DNA from: UBA9715 sp964553375
GTDB taxonomy: Bacteria; Actinomycetota; Coriobacteriia; Coriobacteriales; Eggerthellaceae
Direction: 5' to 3'
Length of the DNA: 20,516 nt
NCBI GenBank assembly: GCA_964553375.1
Contig: CAZKKN010000030.1
Span: 1 to 20,516 of the forward strand
The translations under genes and the position numbers were made by a program. Below the pieces are notes generated by a model. That model ran no database searches. It had not been told where the DNA came from and worked only from the letters and a program-made list of their open reading frames with translations. Shown piece after piece: positions 1 through 6,501 of the stretch (positions are counted from its first letter, which is position 1; each line of letters starts with the position of its first letter).

Positions 1-1041
1 GAGTCAGGCGGTGCTACGGGTCTTATCTTCCTGCGCGCGCGGTTCATGATCGCGGTCGCATCCGCGTTCACCTCCCAGGACACTTACCTGGGGCAAGCCC
101 TCGACCCCCTCTCTCAGAACCGCTACGCCTACTGCGCAGGCGATCCAGTGAACGACTCCGACCCCACCGGGCATTGGGGAACCGGGATTATCAATACCGG
201 AGGATGGAATCTTGTAAGTACTCCTAAGTCCTCTAGGTTTAGTAATACTAAAGGATTGCAAGACTATATTAACCGTCGCCGTCAGAGCAGCATCAACGCA
301 TCCTATGCTACTGCGAGGACATATGACGAGTACAATCGGAGAAAATCGCAATCATATAGCTATTCCAACGATCAAAACCGGTACACCCAGTCCTTGGATC
401 AGATACAGGATCCATCAATGCGGTCATATGTTGCTTGGTCTCTGTATAACAACGGTTGGATAACCAAAGAAGCTGCGCTCAAATACTGTAGTGAGTACCT
501 GCATATGGGAGCGAATGCGCCACAACCTATGACGAACGCGCAATGCAGGGAGCTTATCAGCGGGATAACCCAAGGTGCTTCTGTTGCTCTCAGCGATGCT
601 CAGATAGCAAATGCTCTTAGATGGAAAGAAGTTGCAGCGACCGGAGCGGCATCTGCTCGCGCAACAGGAAAATATGTAGCCCTAAATAGCTTTTTAAGCA
701 GTGCGAGCAAATCTGTTGTATTTGCCGGAGCCTTAGTGGATGGCTGTTTTGTCGTGGGTAATGTTTATGAAGCGCTGAACAACCCAGATGTTTCACCTGA
801 ACGGGCTAGGACGGATGCTGTAGTGGAAGCCGGAGTGGGTGCTGTTAAAGTTGGCGTTACCGTAGGCGGCACAGTTGGCATCGGGGCTCTGATCGGTTCA
901 CCGGCTGGACCGATAGGTGCGCTTATAGGCGCCGGTATTGGATTGCTAGCAGGGATTGTGATCGATGCATTTTTCAACGGACTTGAGGAGAGCGGACAAA
1001 TTGATAGATGGAAGGACGACCTTTATGATGCCGTCTACTGA
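1..1041 (+). CDS. RHS-repeat protein, C-terminal end with toxin domain (5' partial)
   Basis: The reading frame is open from the first base, so this is the 3' end of a larger gene that starts outside the window; the ATG at 46 is internal and not a credible start. The first ~58 codons carry the RHS core end: a GLIFLRARF-like segment, then DPLSQNRYAYCAGDPVN and DPTGH (ending at 174), the usual junction between RHS shell and variable toxin. The next 288 residues are the toxin domain. It holds a WSLYNNGWI motif shared with the toxin at 1690, a NNPDVSPERA motif, and a long Gly/Ala/Ile-rich stretch (about nt 820-985) that could insert in a membrane. It ends LEESG...WKDDLY. Known of the family: RHS proteins encapsulate and deliver C-terminal toxins. 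Inferred: a membrane-acting toxin neutralised by the overlapping membrane protein at 1025. The toxin family is not recognised and no nuclease motif is visible. Confidence 0.85.
   Translation, partial: ESGGATGLIFLRARFMIAVASAFTSQDTYLGQALDPLSQNRYAYCAGDPVNDSDPTGHWGTGIINTGGWNLVSTPKSSRFSNTKGLQDYINRRRQSSINASYATARTYDEYNRRKSQSYSYSNDQNRYTQSLDQIQDPSMRSYVAWSLYNNGWITKEAALKYCSEYLHMGANAPQPMTNAQCRELISGITQGASVALSDAQIANALRWKEVAATGAASARATGKYVALNSFLSSASKSVVFAGALVDGCFVVGNVYEALNNPDVSPERARTDAVVEAGVGAVKVGVTVGGTVGIGALIGSPAGPIGALIGAGIGLLAGIVIDAFFNGLEESGQIDRWKDDLYDAVY
31..174 (+). repeat. RHS core-end repeat, copy 1 (in the main RHS gene)
   Basis: This 144-bp segment encodes the end of the RHS core up to DPTGH. It recurs at 1741-1884, offset 1710 bp and in the same reading frame, with 11 differences counted by eye (about 92% identity). 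Homology stops abruptly on both sides: upstream sequences are unrelated and the downstream toxin domains differ. Known of RHS and CDI systems: such short core copies let orphan toxin tips recombine onto the main gene. Confidence 0.85.
1010..1015 (+). promoter_or_regulatory. Ribosome binding site inside the toxin 3' end
   Basis: GGAAGG lies 9 nt before the ATG at 1025. It sits inside the Trp-Lys-Asp-Asp codons of the toxin's C-terminus. This fixes the immunity start at 1025 rather than at an upstream ATG at 965, which has no such site and would overlap the toxin by 77 bp. Confidence 0.7.
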
Positions 1042-1699
1042 TGAGTGTAGATTATATGCAACTAGCATTTTTCATTTTACAGAAATGGATTACAAACAAT
1101 ATATAGCGACGGCAGACTATATGTCTAAACGTAAGAGATTGCGAGCTTTACTTGTGTTCTTGATCTGCTCTCTTTTATTTGTAATACCTTTTTTATGGTC
1201 TATATCTGTAAGTTCTTCTAGGGGATACGTATTGCTTTTAATCATACTTTTCCTCATTCCATCCCCTGCAATTATCATTTCCAATATCAAAAAACAGCCT
1301 CCGTGGTGGGGATGGGGTTATCAGGTAAACCAATTAACCGAAATGTATTCAGAAGCACTCGGTTTTCCCCCGAATGAATCAGAAAAGGAATATTGCTTCG
1401 AAGTTTACGATGATTCTATTCAATTCATTACGTCTGGGCGCACAACGCGAGCGTCATATGAAGATATCCGTTGGGTGGAAAAGAAGGGAGATCTCGTTAT
1501 CATCGGGTATTTAGACGGAGCTAAATCACTTTTGAATCCGTTTTTTGCTGGCAATGAACCGCATTACAAAGCCGTTCCTGCAATGGCTTTTCATGCCAGC
1601 AAGCTTGAGGGCATGGATTCCGACGAGCTGATAGCCATCCTCGAAGAATACGCCAAGAAGCCCAAGCGCCCCGTGACCCGCAAGGATGCATGGAAGTGA
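1025..1699 (+). CDS. Two-helix membrane protein, probable immunity protein for the RHS toxin (type A)
   Basis: 224 residues. The first ~40 are soluble and end in ADYMSKRKR. Two hydrophobic helices follow (about 41-60 and 68-86), then a KKQPPWWGWGY segment and a cytoplasmic-looking domain with IRWVEKKGDLVIIG, HYKAVPAMAFHASKLEG and a KDAWK end. The layout resembles YcxB-like proteins (recalled from memory, not verified). It overlaps the toxin stop by 17 nt and has a good ribosome site, as expected for a cognate immunity gene translated with its toxin. Its closest relatives in the window are at 3399 and 7391, with near-identical C-terminal ends. Inferred: an inner-membrane protein that blocks a membrane toxin. 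The immunity role rests on position, not on a recognised fold. Confidence 0.75.
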   Translation: MMPSTDECRLYATSIFHFTEMDYKQYIATADYMSKRKRLRALLVFLICSLLFVIPFLWSISVSSSRGYVLLLIILFLIPSPAIIISNIKKQPPWWGWGYQVNQLTEMYSEALGFPPNESEKEYCFEVYDDSIQFITSGRTTRASYEDIRWVEKKGDLVIIGYLDGAKSLLNPFFAGNEPHYKAVPAMAFHASKLEGMDSDELIAILEEYAKKPKRPVTRKDAWK

Positions 1700-2745
1700 T
1701 CAAGCCCGTCTTCGTGATGGATCTCCGCCATGATGATGTCCTGCGCGCGCGGTTCATGATCGCGGGCGCCTCCGCGTTCACCTCCCAGGACACCTACCTG
1801 GGGCAAGCCCTCGACCCCCTTTCTCAGAACCGATATGCCTACTGCGCGGGCGACCCGGTGAACGCCTCCGACCCGACCGGGCATGCCCTTGCGCCCCATA
1901 GCCGCGAGAACTGGGAGCGCCAGAAGAGGATGCAGGAGTACAGAAACGAGGCCAGGCGCCGCGAGGCGGAGGCGCGCGCCGCCAAGACGAACCCCGCATT
2001 GGTACCCGCCATCCGGGCGAGGCGCAGCCAGTACAACTCGGTGTACTCCCTTGGCGTGAACTACGCCCGCACCTTGAGCGCCATGCCGAGCTCTCCCGAG
2101 CGGGACTATCTTGTTTGGTCGCTTTACAACAACGGATGGATCTCCCGGGAGTCGGCTGAGAAGTACTGCGGCAGTCTGGAGCATATGGAGAAGGAAGCGC
2201 CGGTACCTATGAAAGTGTCTCAGTGCATGGATGCGCTTGATGCTTTGCAGAAAGGCGTCTCTTGTGGTCTCGATGCTGTGCGGGCGTCCAATGCTACAGG
2301 ATGGGCAGTTGCCCAAAGGGCGCTTGCTGGTATAGATTACGGAGAGCAGAGCATTGCCACGATAGACCAATCCCTTAAAGGAGCCGGTAAGGTTGTCGGC
2401 GCTGCCGGGTTTGTCATCGGCGTAGGTGTTGTTGCGGCTGATGCCTTTGAGGCTTATAACAATCCGAATGTAACCCCTGATCGGGCCGCCAGCGATGCCT
2501 ATATGGAATTTCACATTGGGTCGGCAGAGCTAATCTTTTCAACGGCGGCAGGTTCTATGGCATCATATTTAGTTGGTGGTGCTGTAGCTGGTTCATTTGG
2601 TGGGCCGGCTGGAATTGTTGCGGGAGTAGTCGCTGGATTAGTGGTTGGCATAAGCGCTTTAGTAATCAATTGGAAGCTAGAGGAGTCTGGAATAAAGCAG
2701 CAGTGGAAGGATGATCATTATGCAGCCACAAAACGTAGCTCCTAA
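1690..2745 (+). CDS. Orphan RHS C-terminal toxin module
   Basis: 351 residues from the ATG at 1690, which overlaps the previous stop by 10 nt in another frame. Residues 18-65 copy the RHS core end (DPLSQNRYAYCAGDPVN, DPTGH). Residues 66-351 are a toxin domain related to the one ending at 1041: WSLYNNGWISRESAEKYC, then YNNPNVTPDRA, a Gly/Ala/Val-rich hydrophobic region, and LEESG...WKDDHY near the end. Only ~48 residues of RHS shell are present, so it cannot be delivered alone; this fits an orphan tip that recombines onto the full RHS gene. The start is uncertain: in-frame ATGs exist at 1690, 1717 and 1756, none with a well-spaced ribosome site, so it may be silent or poorly translated. The first half of the toxin domain is clearly more GC-rich than the last third. 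Confidence 0.75.
   Translation: MEVIKPVFVMDLRHDDVLRARFMIAGASAFTSQDTYLGQALDPLSQNRYAYCAGDPVNASDPTGHALAPHSRENWERQKRMQEYRNEARRREAEARAAKTNPALVPAIRARRSQYNSVYSLGVNYARTLSAMPSSPERDYLVWSLYNNGWISRESAEKYCGSLEHMEKEAPVPMKVSQCMDALDALQKGVSCGLDAVRASNATGWAVAQRALAGIDYGEQSIATIDQSLKGAGKVVGAAGFVIGVGVVAADAFEAYNNPNVTPDRAASDAYMEFHIGSAELIFSTAAGSMASYLVGGAVAGSFGGPAGIVAGVVAGLVVGISALVINWKLEESGIKQQWKDDHYAATKRSS
1741..1884 (+). repeat. RHS core-end repeat, copy 2 (in the orphan module)
   Basis: Partner of 31-174, with 11 differences in 144 bp. Homology begins sharply at the LRARF codons, just after the end of the preceding immunity gene, and ends at DPTGH. This short homologous arm is what would let the orphan toxin replace the resident tip. 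Confidence 0.85.
2705..2710 (+). promoter_or_regulatory. Ribosome binding site inside the orphan toxin 3' end
   Basis: GGAAGG, 9 nt before the ATG at 2720 and touching the ATG at 2711, so 2720 is the better start. The arrangement is the same as at 1010-1015: the Trp-Lys-Asp-Asp codons of the toxin double as the ribosome site of its immunity gene. Confidence 0.7.
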
Positions 2746-3406
2746 TGTTTCTGAAGCTGCATGCGACTTCGCTTTCACATCAGAGCAGTTTTGCGAGTAC
2801 TCCCGCATTTGTGACTTCATGTCCAAATGGAAGAAGTGGTTGGCTCAAATCGTGCTCACAGTATATGTAGTACTCATGATAATACTCTCTTATAGCGCAC
2901 TCCGCTTTCCAGTAGATGCAGTTCTTCTTCTTCCATCAATTCTTGGAATCCCTGCACTTGTAATTTGCATAGGGTTAGCTACGCAATCCCCGCCGCTTTG
3001 GTTTTGGCGTCGAAAGCGGCGCGGTATCATGAAGATGTACGCCAAACGGCTCGGGATGCGCTATCCCGAACTTGTCGACCAATGCAGCTTCTGGTTTGAG
3101 GACGGCTGGCTCACCATGATCACCGAGGAGGTCAACGTCAAGGCGCCCCTGAGGGATGTCCGCTGGGTGAGGCGCAGCGGGGACCTTGTCGTGATAGGCT
3201 GCCTCGATGATTCCTACTCCATGGATACCGATTATCTAATCGGGGAGAAAGGCTATAAAGCCATCCCCGGCATCGCATTCCTCGCCAGCAAGCTCGAAGA
3301 TGCAGACGCGAACGACCTGATAGCCATGCTGGAGCCCTATATACGGCAGAACCGCCGGGAGTATTTCACGAAGCTGAGGTTCTGGCGCTTGGAGGACGAT
3401 GAGTGA
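2720..3406 (+). CDS. Two-helix membrane protein, probable immunity protein for the orphan toxin (type B)
   Basis: 228 residues. The N-terminal segment CDFAFTSEQFCEY...CDFMSKWKK precedes two hydrophobic helices (about 40-62 and 66-88). Then come TQSPPLWFWRRKRRG and a soluble domain with VRWVRRSGDLVVIG, YKAIPGIAFLASKLED and an Arg-rich C-terminal tail. It overlaps the toxin stop by 26 nt and is its natural immunity partner. The gene at 5031 has an almost identical soluble domain but a different helix pair. The next immunity-like gene (3399) overlaps it by 8 nt, so they are likely co-translated. The immunity role is inferred from position and membrane topology; resemblance to YcxB-like proteins is moderate. 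Confidence 0.75.
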   Translation: MQPQNVAPNVSEAACDFAFTSEQFCEYSRICDFMSKWKKWLAQIVLTVYVVLMIILSYSALRFPVDAVLLLPSILGIPALVICIGLATQSPPLWFWRRKRRGIMKMYAKRLGMRYPELVDQCSFWFEDGWLTMITEEVNVKAPLRDVRWVRRSGDLVVIGCLDDSYSMDTDYLIGEKGYKAIPGIAFLASKLEDADANDLIAMLEPYIRQNRREYFTKLRFWRLEDDE

Positions 3407-3447
3407 TTCAAGGCTACATACCCATCCGCCGCTGCGAGCCGCCGCCT
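2981..3447 (+). repeat. Segmental duplication, copy 1 (type B 3' part plus start of the next gene)
   Basis: Covers the soluble domain of the 2720 gene and the first codons of the 3399 gene. It recurs at 5301-5767 at a constant offset of 2320 bp. Long runs are identical; a patch near 3214-3250, encoding a variable loop, differs. The helix-coding sequence just upstream (about 2840-2980) is not conserved between copies. Confidence 0.8.
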
Positions 3448-4079
3448 TTTGTGATTATGCTCTCACCGATGTGCAATTCGAAGAATATGTCGCCACGGCA
3501 GATTACATGTCTAAACGGAAGATACTACTTGGCTTGCTTCTATTCTTAATTGGATACTTCCTGTTGGCTATACCATTCTTATGGGCTATTGGCTTTCCTA
3601 GAGGCTATTTATTGGCAATAATAATTATCTTTCTAATTCCATCTCCTGCAGTTATCATTGCGAACGCAAAAAAGCAGCCGCCCTGGTGGGGATGGGGATA
3701 TCAGGTAAACCTATTAACCGAAACGTATTCGGAAGCACTCGGTTTCCCACTGGACTGCTTAGCGAAGAAGTACCGCTTTGAAATACATGGCGACATCCTG
3801 CAATTCGTTACTGTCAATCGTACATTGCAGGCGAAGATAGAAGAAATACGTTGGGTAGAAAAGAAGGGGGATCTAATTATTGTAGGAGTTCTGAGTGGAG
3901 ATAAATCACTTCTGAATCCATTATTTAATAGTACCAGGCCGCATTACAAGGCCGTTCCTGCAATGGTTTTTCATGCCAGCAAGCTCGAGGGCATGGATCC
4001 GGACGAGCTGATCGCGCTTCTAAAGGAATACGCCAAGAAGCCGAAGCGCCCCCTGCCTCGCAAGGATGCATGGAAGTGA
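3399..4079 (+). CDS. Two-helix membrane protein, orphan immunity-like (type A)
   Basis: 226 residues, closely related to the protein at 1025: shared ATADYMSKRK, KKQPPWWGWGYQVN, IRWVEKKGDL, HYKAVPAM and the KPKRPLPRKDAWK end. Helices fall at about 43-62 and 66-86. The middle soluble segment (after SEALGFP) differs most, which may change toxin specificity. The start at 3399 overlaps the previous gene by 8 nt; a GGAGG lies only 3 nt upstream, so initiation probably relies on coupling. No toxin precedes it, so it looks like a stored or orphan immunity gene. Its last 36 bp begin an exact repeat shared with 8021-8207. Confidence 0.7.
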   Translation: MSDSRLHTHPPLRAAAFCDYALTDVQFEEYVATADYMSKRKILLGLLLFLIGYFLLAIPFLWAIGFPRGYLLAIIIIFLIPSPAVIIANAKKQPPWWGWGYQVNLLTETYSEALGFPLDCLAKKYRFEIHGDILQFVTVNRTLQAKIEEIRWVEKKGDLIIVGVLSGDKSLLNPLFNSTRPHYKAVPAMVFHASKLEGMDPDELIALLKEYAKKPKRPLPRKDAWK

Positions 4080-4230
4080 GCAGCGAGAATGAGCAGCGAC
4101 TCAAATACCCCTTCCGATGTCCGCTTCAGCGGCACATTTGATGAGCAGGCATTCCGCTCCTATGTCGAGCTTCATCTGATGCCGCACGACAAGAAAAGCG
4201 GATGGTGGATTATGGTGTTCACTGGTGCCT
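4044..4230 (+). repeat. Exact 187-bp direct repeat, copy 1
   Basis: Spans the end of the 3399 gene, the 9-nt spacer and the first 47 codons of the 4089 gene. It is identical base for base to 8021-8207 (offset 3977). Homology continues upstream with mismatches, since the type A gene ends are also related. Confidence 0.9.
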
Positions 4231-4958
4231 TGAGCTTTTTCTGGCTGTGGATTTTCTTCTTTCTGGATGATGGCGACCCCGCAGCTTTCCGCTTGCTCTG
4301 CCTGGCTTTGGGCGTGTGCTTCTTTTACTACTTCCTCATCGGCATTGGGATGATAACGGGACTGCGTCATCCTCTCTGGGGCACGAAACGCTGGGATGCA
4401 CGAACCGCAATCGCTTTTGCGCGTATGCAGAAATGGGATCTAAAAAGCCCAGTGGGAAATGGAGAATCCAAATTTAGCATTTGCATAGATAAATGGCCGA
4501 ACCTATTCAGTGATTTCTTTCTTCTCGACCTTCTTTTCATGCATATGTATTTTGACTCCAATCAGCTCACAGAGCCAATTGCATACGATCTTATCCCAGG
4601 CCTACTACCCCGGTTTAAGAACCTTCCTCAGGATGTGGATTTGCGTGTGACCTTTTCTGGCGCCTTTTATCCAGATCGCATTGAAAAGGGGTCCCATGGG
4701 GATGTGTTCGCACCATCCTACACGGATGTATACGATGTGGTAGAGGATCAGAAGCGCTATCCCGGATTGGCGATCATTCGCCATAAAAACGGATTCGATG
4801 AGCTTGTGGTCTTCACCGACCAACTGGAGGGCGCGACTTGGGAGGAATTGAAGCCTTGGATCTTGGCACAGGCGTGGAAGGACGGCTTTCCGGGGATGAG
4901 AAAATGGAAGCGGCCTAACTTAGCTGGAAGGGTATTGACGCGCTCAAGCGACTTGTGA
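4089..4958 (+). CDS. Membrane protein of unknown function, immunity-like (type C)
   Basis: 289 residues, longer than the type A and B proteins. After a ~36-residue soluble start (FDEQAFRSYVELHL) there are two strong hydrophobic segments (about 38-59 and 66-89), the first rich in Trp and Phe. A larger soluble domain follows, with YDVVEDQKRYPGLAIIRHKN, FTDQLEGATWEELKPWILAQ. That last part loosely recalls the final strand-helix of the type A/B proteins, so a distant relation is possible but not proven. It lies 9 nt after 3399 and is probably co-transcribed. A shortened copy is at 8066-8311. Read-through of its TGA would add 22 codons (4959-5024) that more likely belong to a toxin tail. Confidence 0.65.
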   Translation: MSSDSNTPSDVRFSGTFDEQAFRSYVELHLMPHDKKSGWWIMVFTGALSFFWLWIFFFLDDGDPAAFRLLCLALGVCFFYYFLIGIGMITGLRHPLWGTKRWDARTAIAFARMQKWDLKSPVGNGESKFSICIDKWPNLFSDFFLLDLLFMHMYFDSNQLTEPIAYDLIPGLLPRFKNLPQDVDLRVTFSGAFYPDRIEKGSHGDVFAPSYTDVYDVVEDQKRYPGLAIIRHKNGFDELVVFTDQLEGATWEELKPWILAQAWKDGFPGMRKWKRPNLAGRVLTRSSDL

Positions 4959-5027
4959 TTTAGCAAGTACGCCCGTCAGCACCGTCGTGATTACTTCTGG
5001 GACTGGCAGCCGTTGGGAGGATGGTGA
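4959..5027 (+). pseudogene. Possible remnant of a toxin C-terminus
   Basis: An open stretch of 22 codons followed by TGA encodes FSKYARQHRRDYFWDWQPLGGW, given here as two parts: FSKYARQHRRD then YFWDWQPLGGW. It ends 3 nt before the immunity-like gene at 5031, and its LGGW codons carry the GGGAGG ribosome site of that gene. Both intact toxin/immunity pairs show this same arrangement. It shares no sequence with the two intact toxin ends, so it would belong to a different toxin. It is short, and chance cannot be excluded. Confidence 0.35.
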
Positions 5028-5030
5028 GAC

Positions 5031-5726
5031 ATGGGACGGGGGAGATGTAATACGCAGCTTCCGGATGCGCTTTACGCTGCTTGCGACTTCTCTTTTTCCC
5101 CTGCGCAGTTTTGTGAGTATTCCCGCATCTGCGACTTTATGTCCAAGTGGAAGAAGATCGTTGCTCTGATTTTGCTTTTAAGCTTTTTTGTCATTTCTGT
5201 CTTATATTGTTTTTTGACGTTCGGGTCGCCACTAGAACCTATCTTCTTTATTATTTGGGTTCCGCTAGTTCTTATTGCTCTCTTTATCATTGGGCTTCTT
5301 ACGCAATCCCCGCCGCTTTGGTTTTGGCGTCGAAAGCGGCGCGGCATCATGAAGATGTACGCCAAGCGGCTCGGGATGCGCTATCCCAAGCTCGACGATC
5401 AATGCAGCTTCTGGCTTGAGGACAGCTGGCTCACCATGATCACCGAGGAGGTCAACGTCAAGGCGCCCCTGAGGGATGTCCGTTGGGTGAGGCGCAGCGG
5501 GGACCTTGTCGTGATAGGCTGCCTCGATGATTCGAATTCTGCCAACATTGACTACATACAAACTGAGAAAGACTACAAAGCCATCCCCGGCATCGCATTC
5601 CTCGCCAGCAAGCTCGAAGATGCGGATGCGAACGACCTGATAGCCATGCTGGAGCCCTATATACGGCAGAACCGCCGGGAGTACTTCACGAAGCTGAGGT
5701 TCTGGCGCTTGGAGGGCGATGAATGA
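5031..5726 (+). CDS. Two-helix membrane protein, orphan immunity-like (type B)
   Basis: 231 residues, twin of the 2720 protein. The N-terminal CDFSFSPAQFCEY and FMSKWKK match. The two hydrophobic helices (about 44-66 and 71-91) are clearly different in sequence, while everything from TQSPPLWFW onward is nearly identical apart from one short loop (SNSANIDYIQTEKD here). This pattern suggests the membrane hairpin and loop set specificity while the soluble domain is conserved or homogenised by gene conversion. GGGAGG lies 10 nt before the ATG. A toxin-tail remnant appears to precede it. The role as an immunity protein is inferred from homology within the array. Confidence 0.7.
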   Translation: MGRGRCNTQLPDALYAACDFSFSPAQFCEYSRICDFMSKWKKIVALILLLSFFVISVLYCFLTFGSPLEPIFFIIWVPLVLIALFIIGLLTQSPPLWFWRRKRRGIMKMYAKRLGMRYPKLDDQCSFWLEDSWLTMITEEVNVKAPLRDVRWVRRSGDLVVIGCLDDSNSANIDYIQTEKDYKAIPGIAFLASKLEDADANDLIAMLEPYIRQNRREYFTKLRFWRLEGDE

Positions 5727-5767
5727 CCCAAGGCGACATACCCATCCGCCGCAGCGGGCTGCCGCCT
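5301..5767 (+). repeat. Segmental duplication, copy 2
   Basis: Partner of 2981-3447 (offset 2320). Homology runs past the stop of the 5031 gene into the truncated start of another immunity-like gene and ends abruptly near 5767, just before the convergent gene at 5781. Confidence 0.8.
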
Positions 5768-5802
5768 CCTGCCTCATTCCCTACGTCCATAGCACGCTAT
5801 AG
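5719..5802 (+). pseudogene. Truncated start of a type A immunity-like gene
   Basis: The ATG at 5719 overlaps the 5031 gene by 8 nt exactly as 3399 overlaps 2720. The first codons read MNDPRRHTHPPQRAAASC, against MSDSRLHTHPPLRAAAFC in the 3399 protein. Homology then stops and the frame closes at 5802, inside the 3' end of the opposite-strand gene. This is a broken copy left by a deletion or inversion at about 5767-5780. Confidence 0.65.
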
Positions 5803-6461
5803 CCTTTGGATGGTTTCGCCTTTTTTGCATACACTTCAAGAAATGAGATAAGCTCTTCCGGCTCCATGCCTTCAAGCTTGCTTGCGAGGAAAGCAGCTCC
5901 CAAAATTGCACCATTAGATGTCATATAGGTGAAAGATGATCCAACATTGAAGGATCTGAACCAATCAGAAAGCCCCACAACCACCAAATTGCCGATTCGC
6001 CTTACCCAGAGAATCTCATCCAAAGGTACCGTGAGCTTTCTAGTTTGAGTACTAAACGTAACATCCTTATCTGTACATTCGAACCGACATTCCAAACGCA
6101 AACGATATGAGCCATATCCATAGCCGAGCGCTTCTTTGTATTTGGATTGGCAATGGTCCCTGGTGGCGTTCGTCCACCACCAGAGTGGCGTTTTTGAACT
6201 GAGGGCAATGGCATAATTGAGCATCCATATAGCAAGAAGTGATGATAGGAGCACGGTGACTTCTGTGAAGGCGTTCAGGGCGATTGATATCCCGAGAAAG
6301 AGGCAGTCTATCGTGATGCCAGCAATGAAGACATCGCGATATATCTTCCGTTTCGACATGTAATCGCAAATTGCAACATAGTCCATGAAGGTATGACCTT
6401 CTAAAAAGAAGTCGCAGTATGCTATCGGCTGGTTGGTTTGATCGTTTGAGGTTGCAATCAT
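5781..6461 (-). CDS. Two-helix membrane protein, immunity-like
   Basis: 226 residues read leftwards. It keeps the family marks: YVAICDYMSKRK, two hydrophobic helices (about 45-65 and 66-90), TPLWWWTN, ILWVRRIGNLVVVG, and AAFLASKLEGMEPEELISFL near the end. The ATG at 6461 has AAGGA 9 nt upstream; a longer frame begins with TTG at 6479 inside that ribosome site and is rejected. It is only moderately similar to types A and B, so it is a separate lineage. It is downstream of 6502-7185 on the same strand with a 40-nt gap, probably one operon. No toxin neighbour is visible. Confidence 0.7.
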   Translation of the reverse strand: MIATSNDQTNQPIAYCDFFLEGHTFMDYVAICDYMSKRKIYRDVFIAGITIDCLFLGISIALNAFTEVTVLLSSLLAIWMLNYAIALSSKTPLWWWTNATRDHCQSKYKEALGYGYGSYRLRLECRFECTDKDVTFSTQTRKLTVPLDEILWVRRIGNLVVVGLSDWFRSFNVGSSFTYMTSNGAILGAAFLASKLEGMEPEELISFLEVYAKKAKPSKGYSVLWT

Positions 6462-6501
6462 CCGAGTCGTTCCTTGCAATTATGTTTAGATTACTTTGCT
6501 G

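Noticed and set aside
965..1024. Longer version of the 1025 gene starting at 965
   Set aside because: It would overlap the toxin by 77 bp and has no ribosome site; 1025 has GGAAGG at 9 nt and gives the family's usual length.
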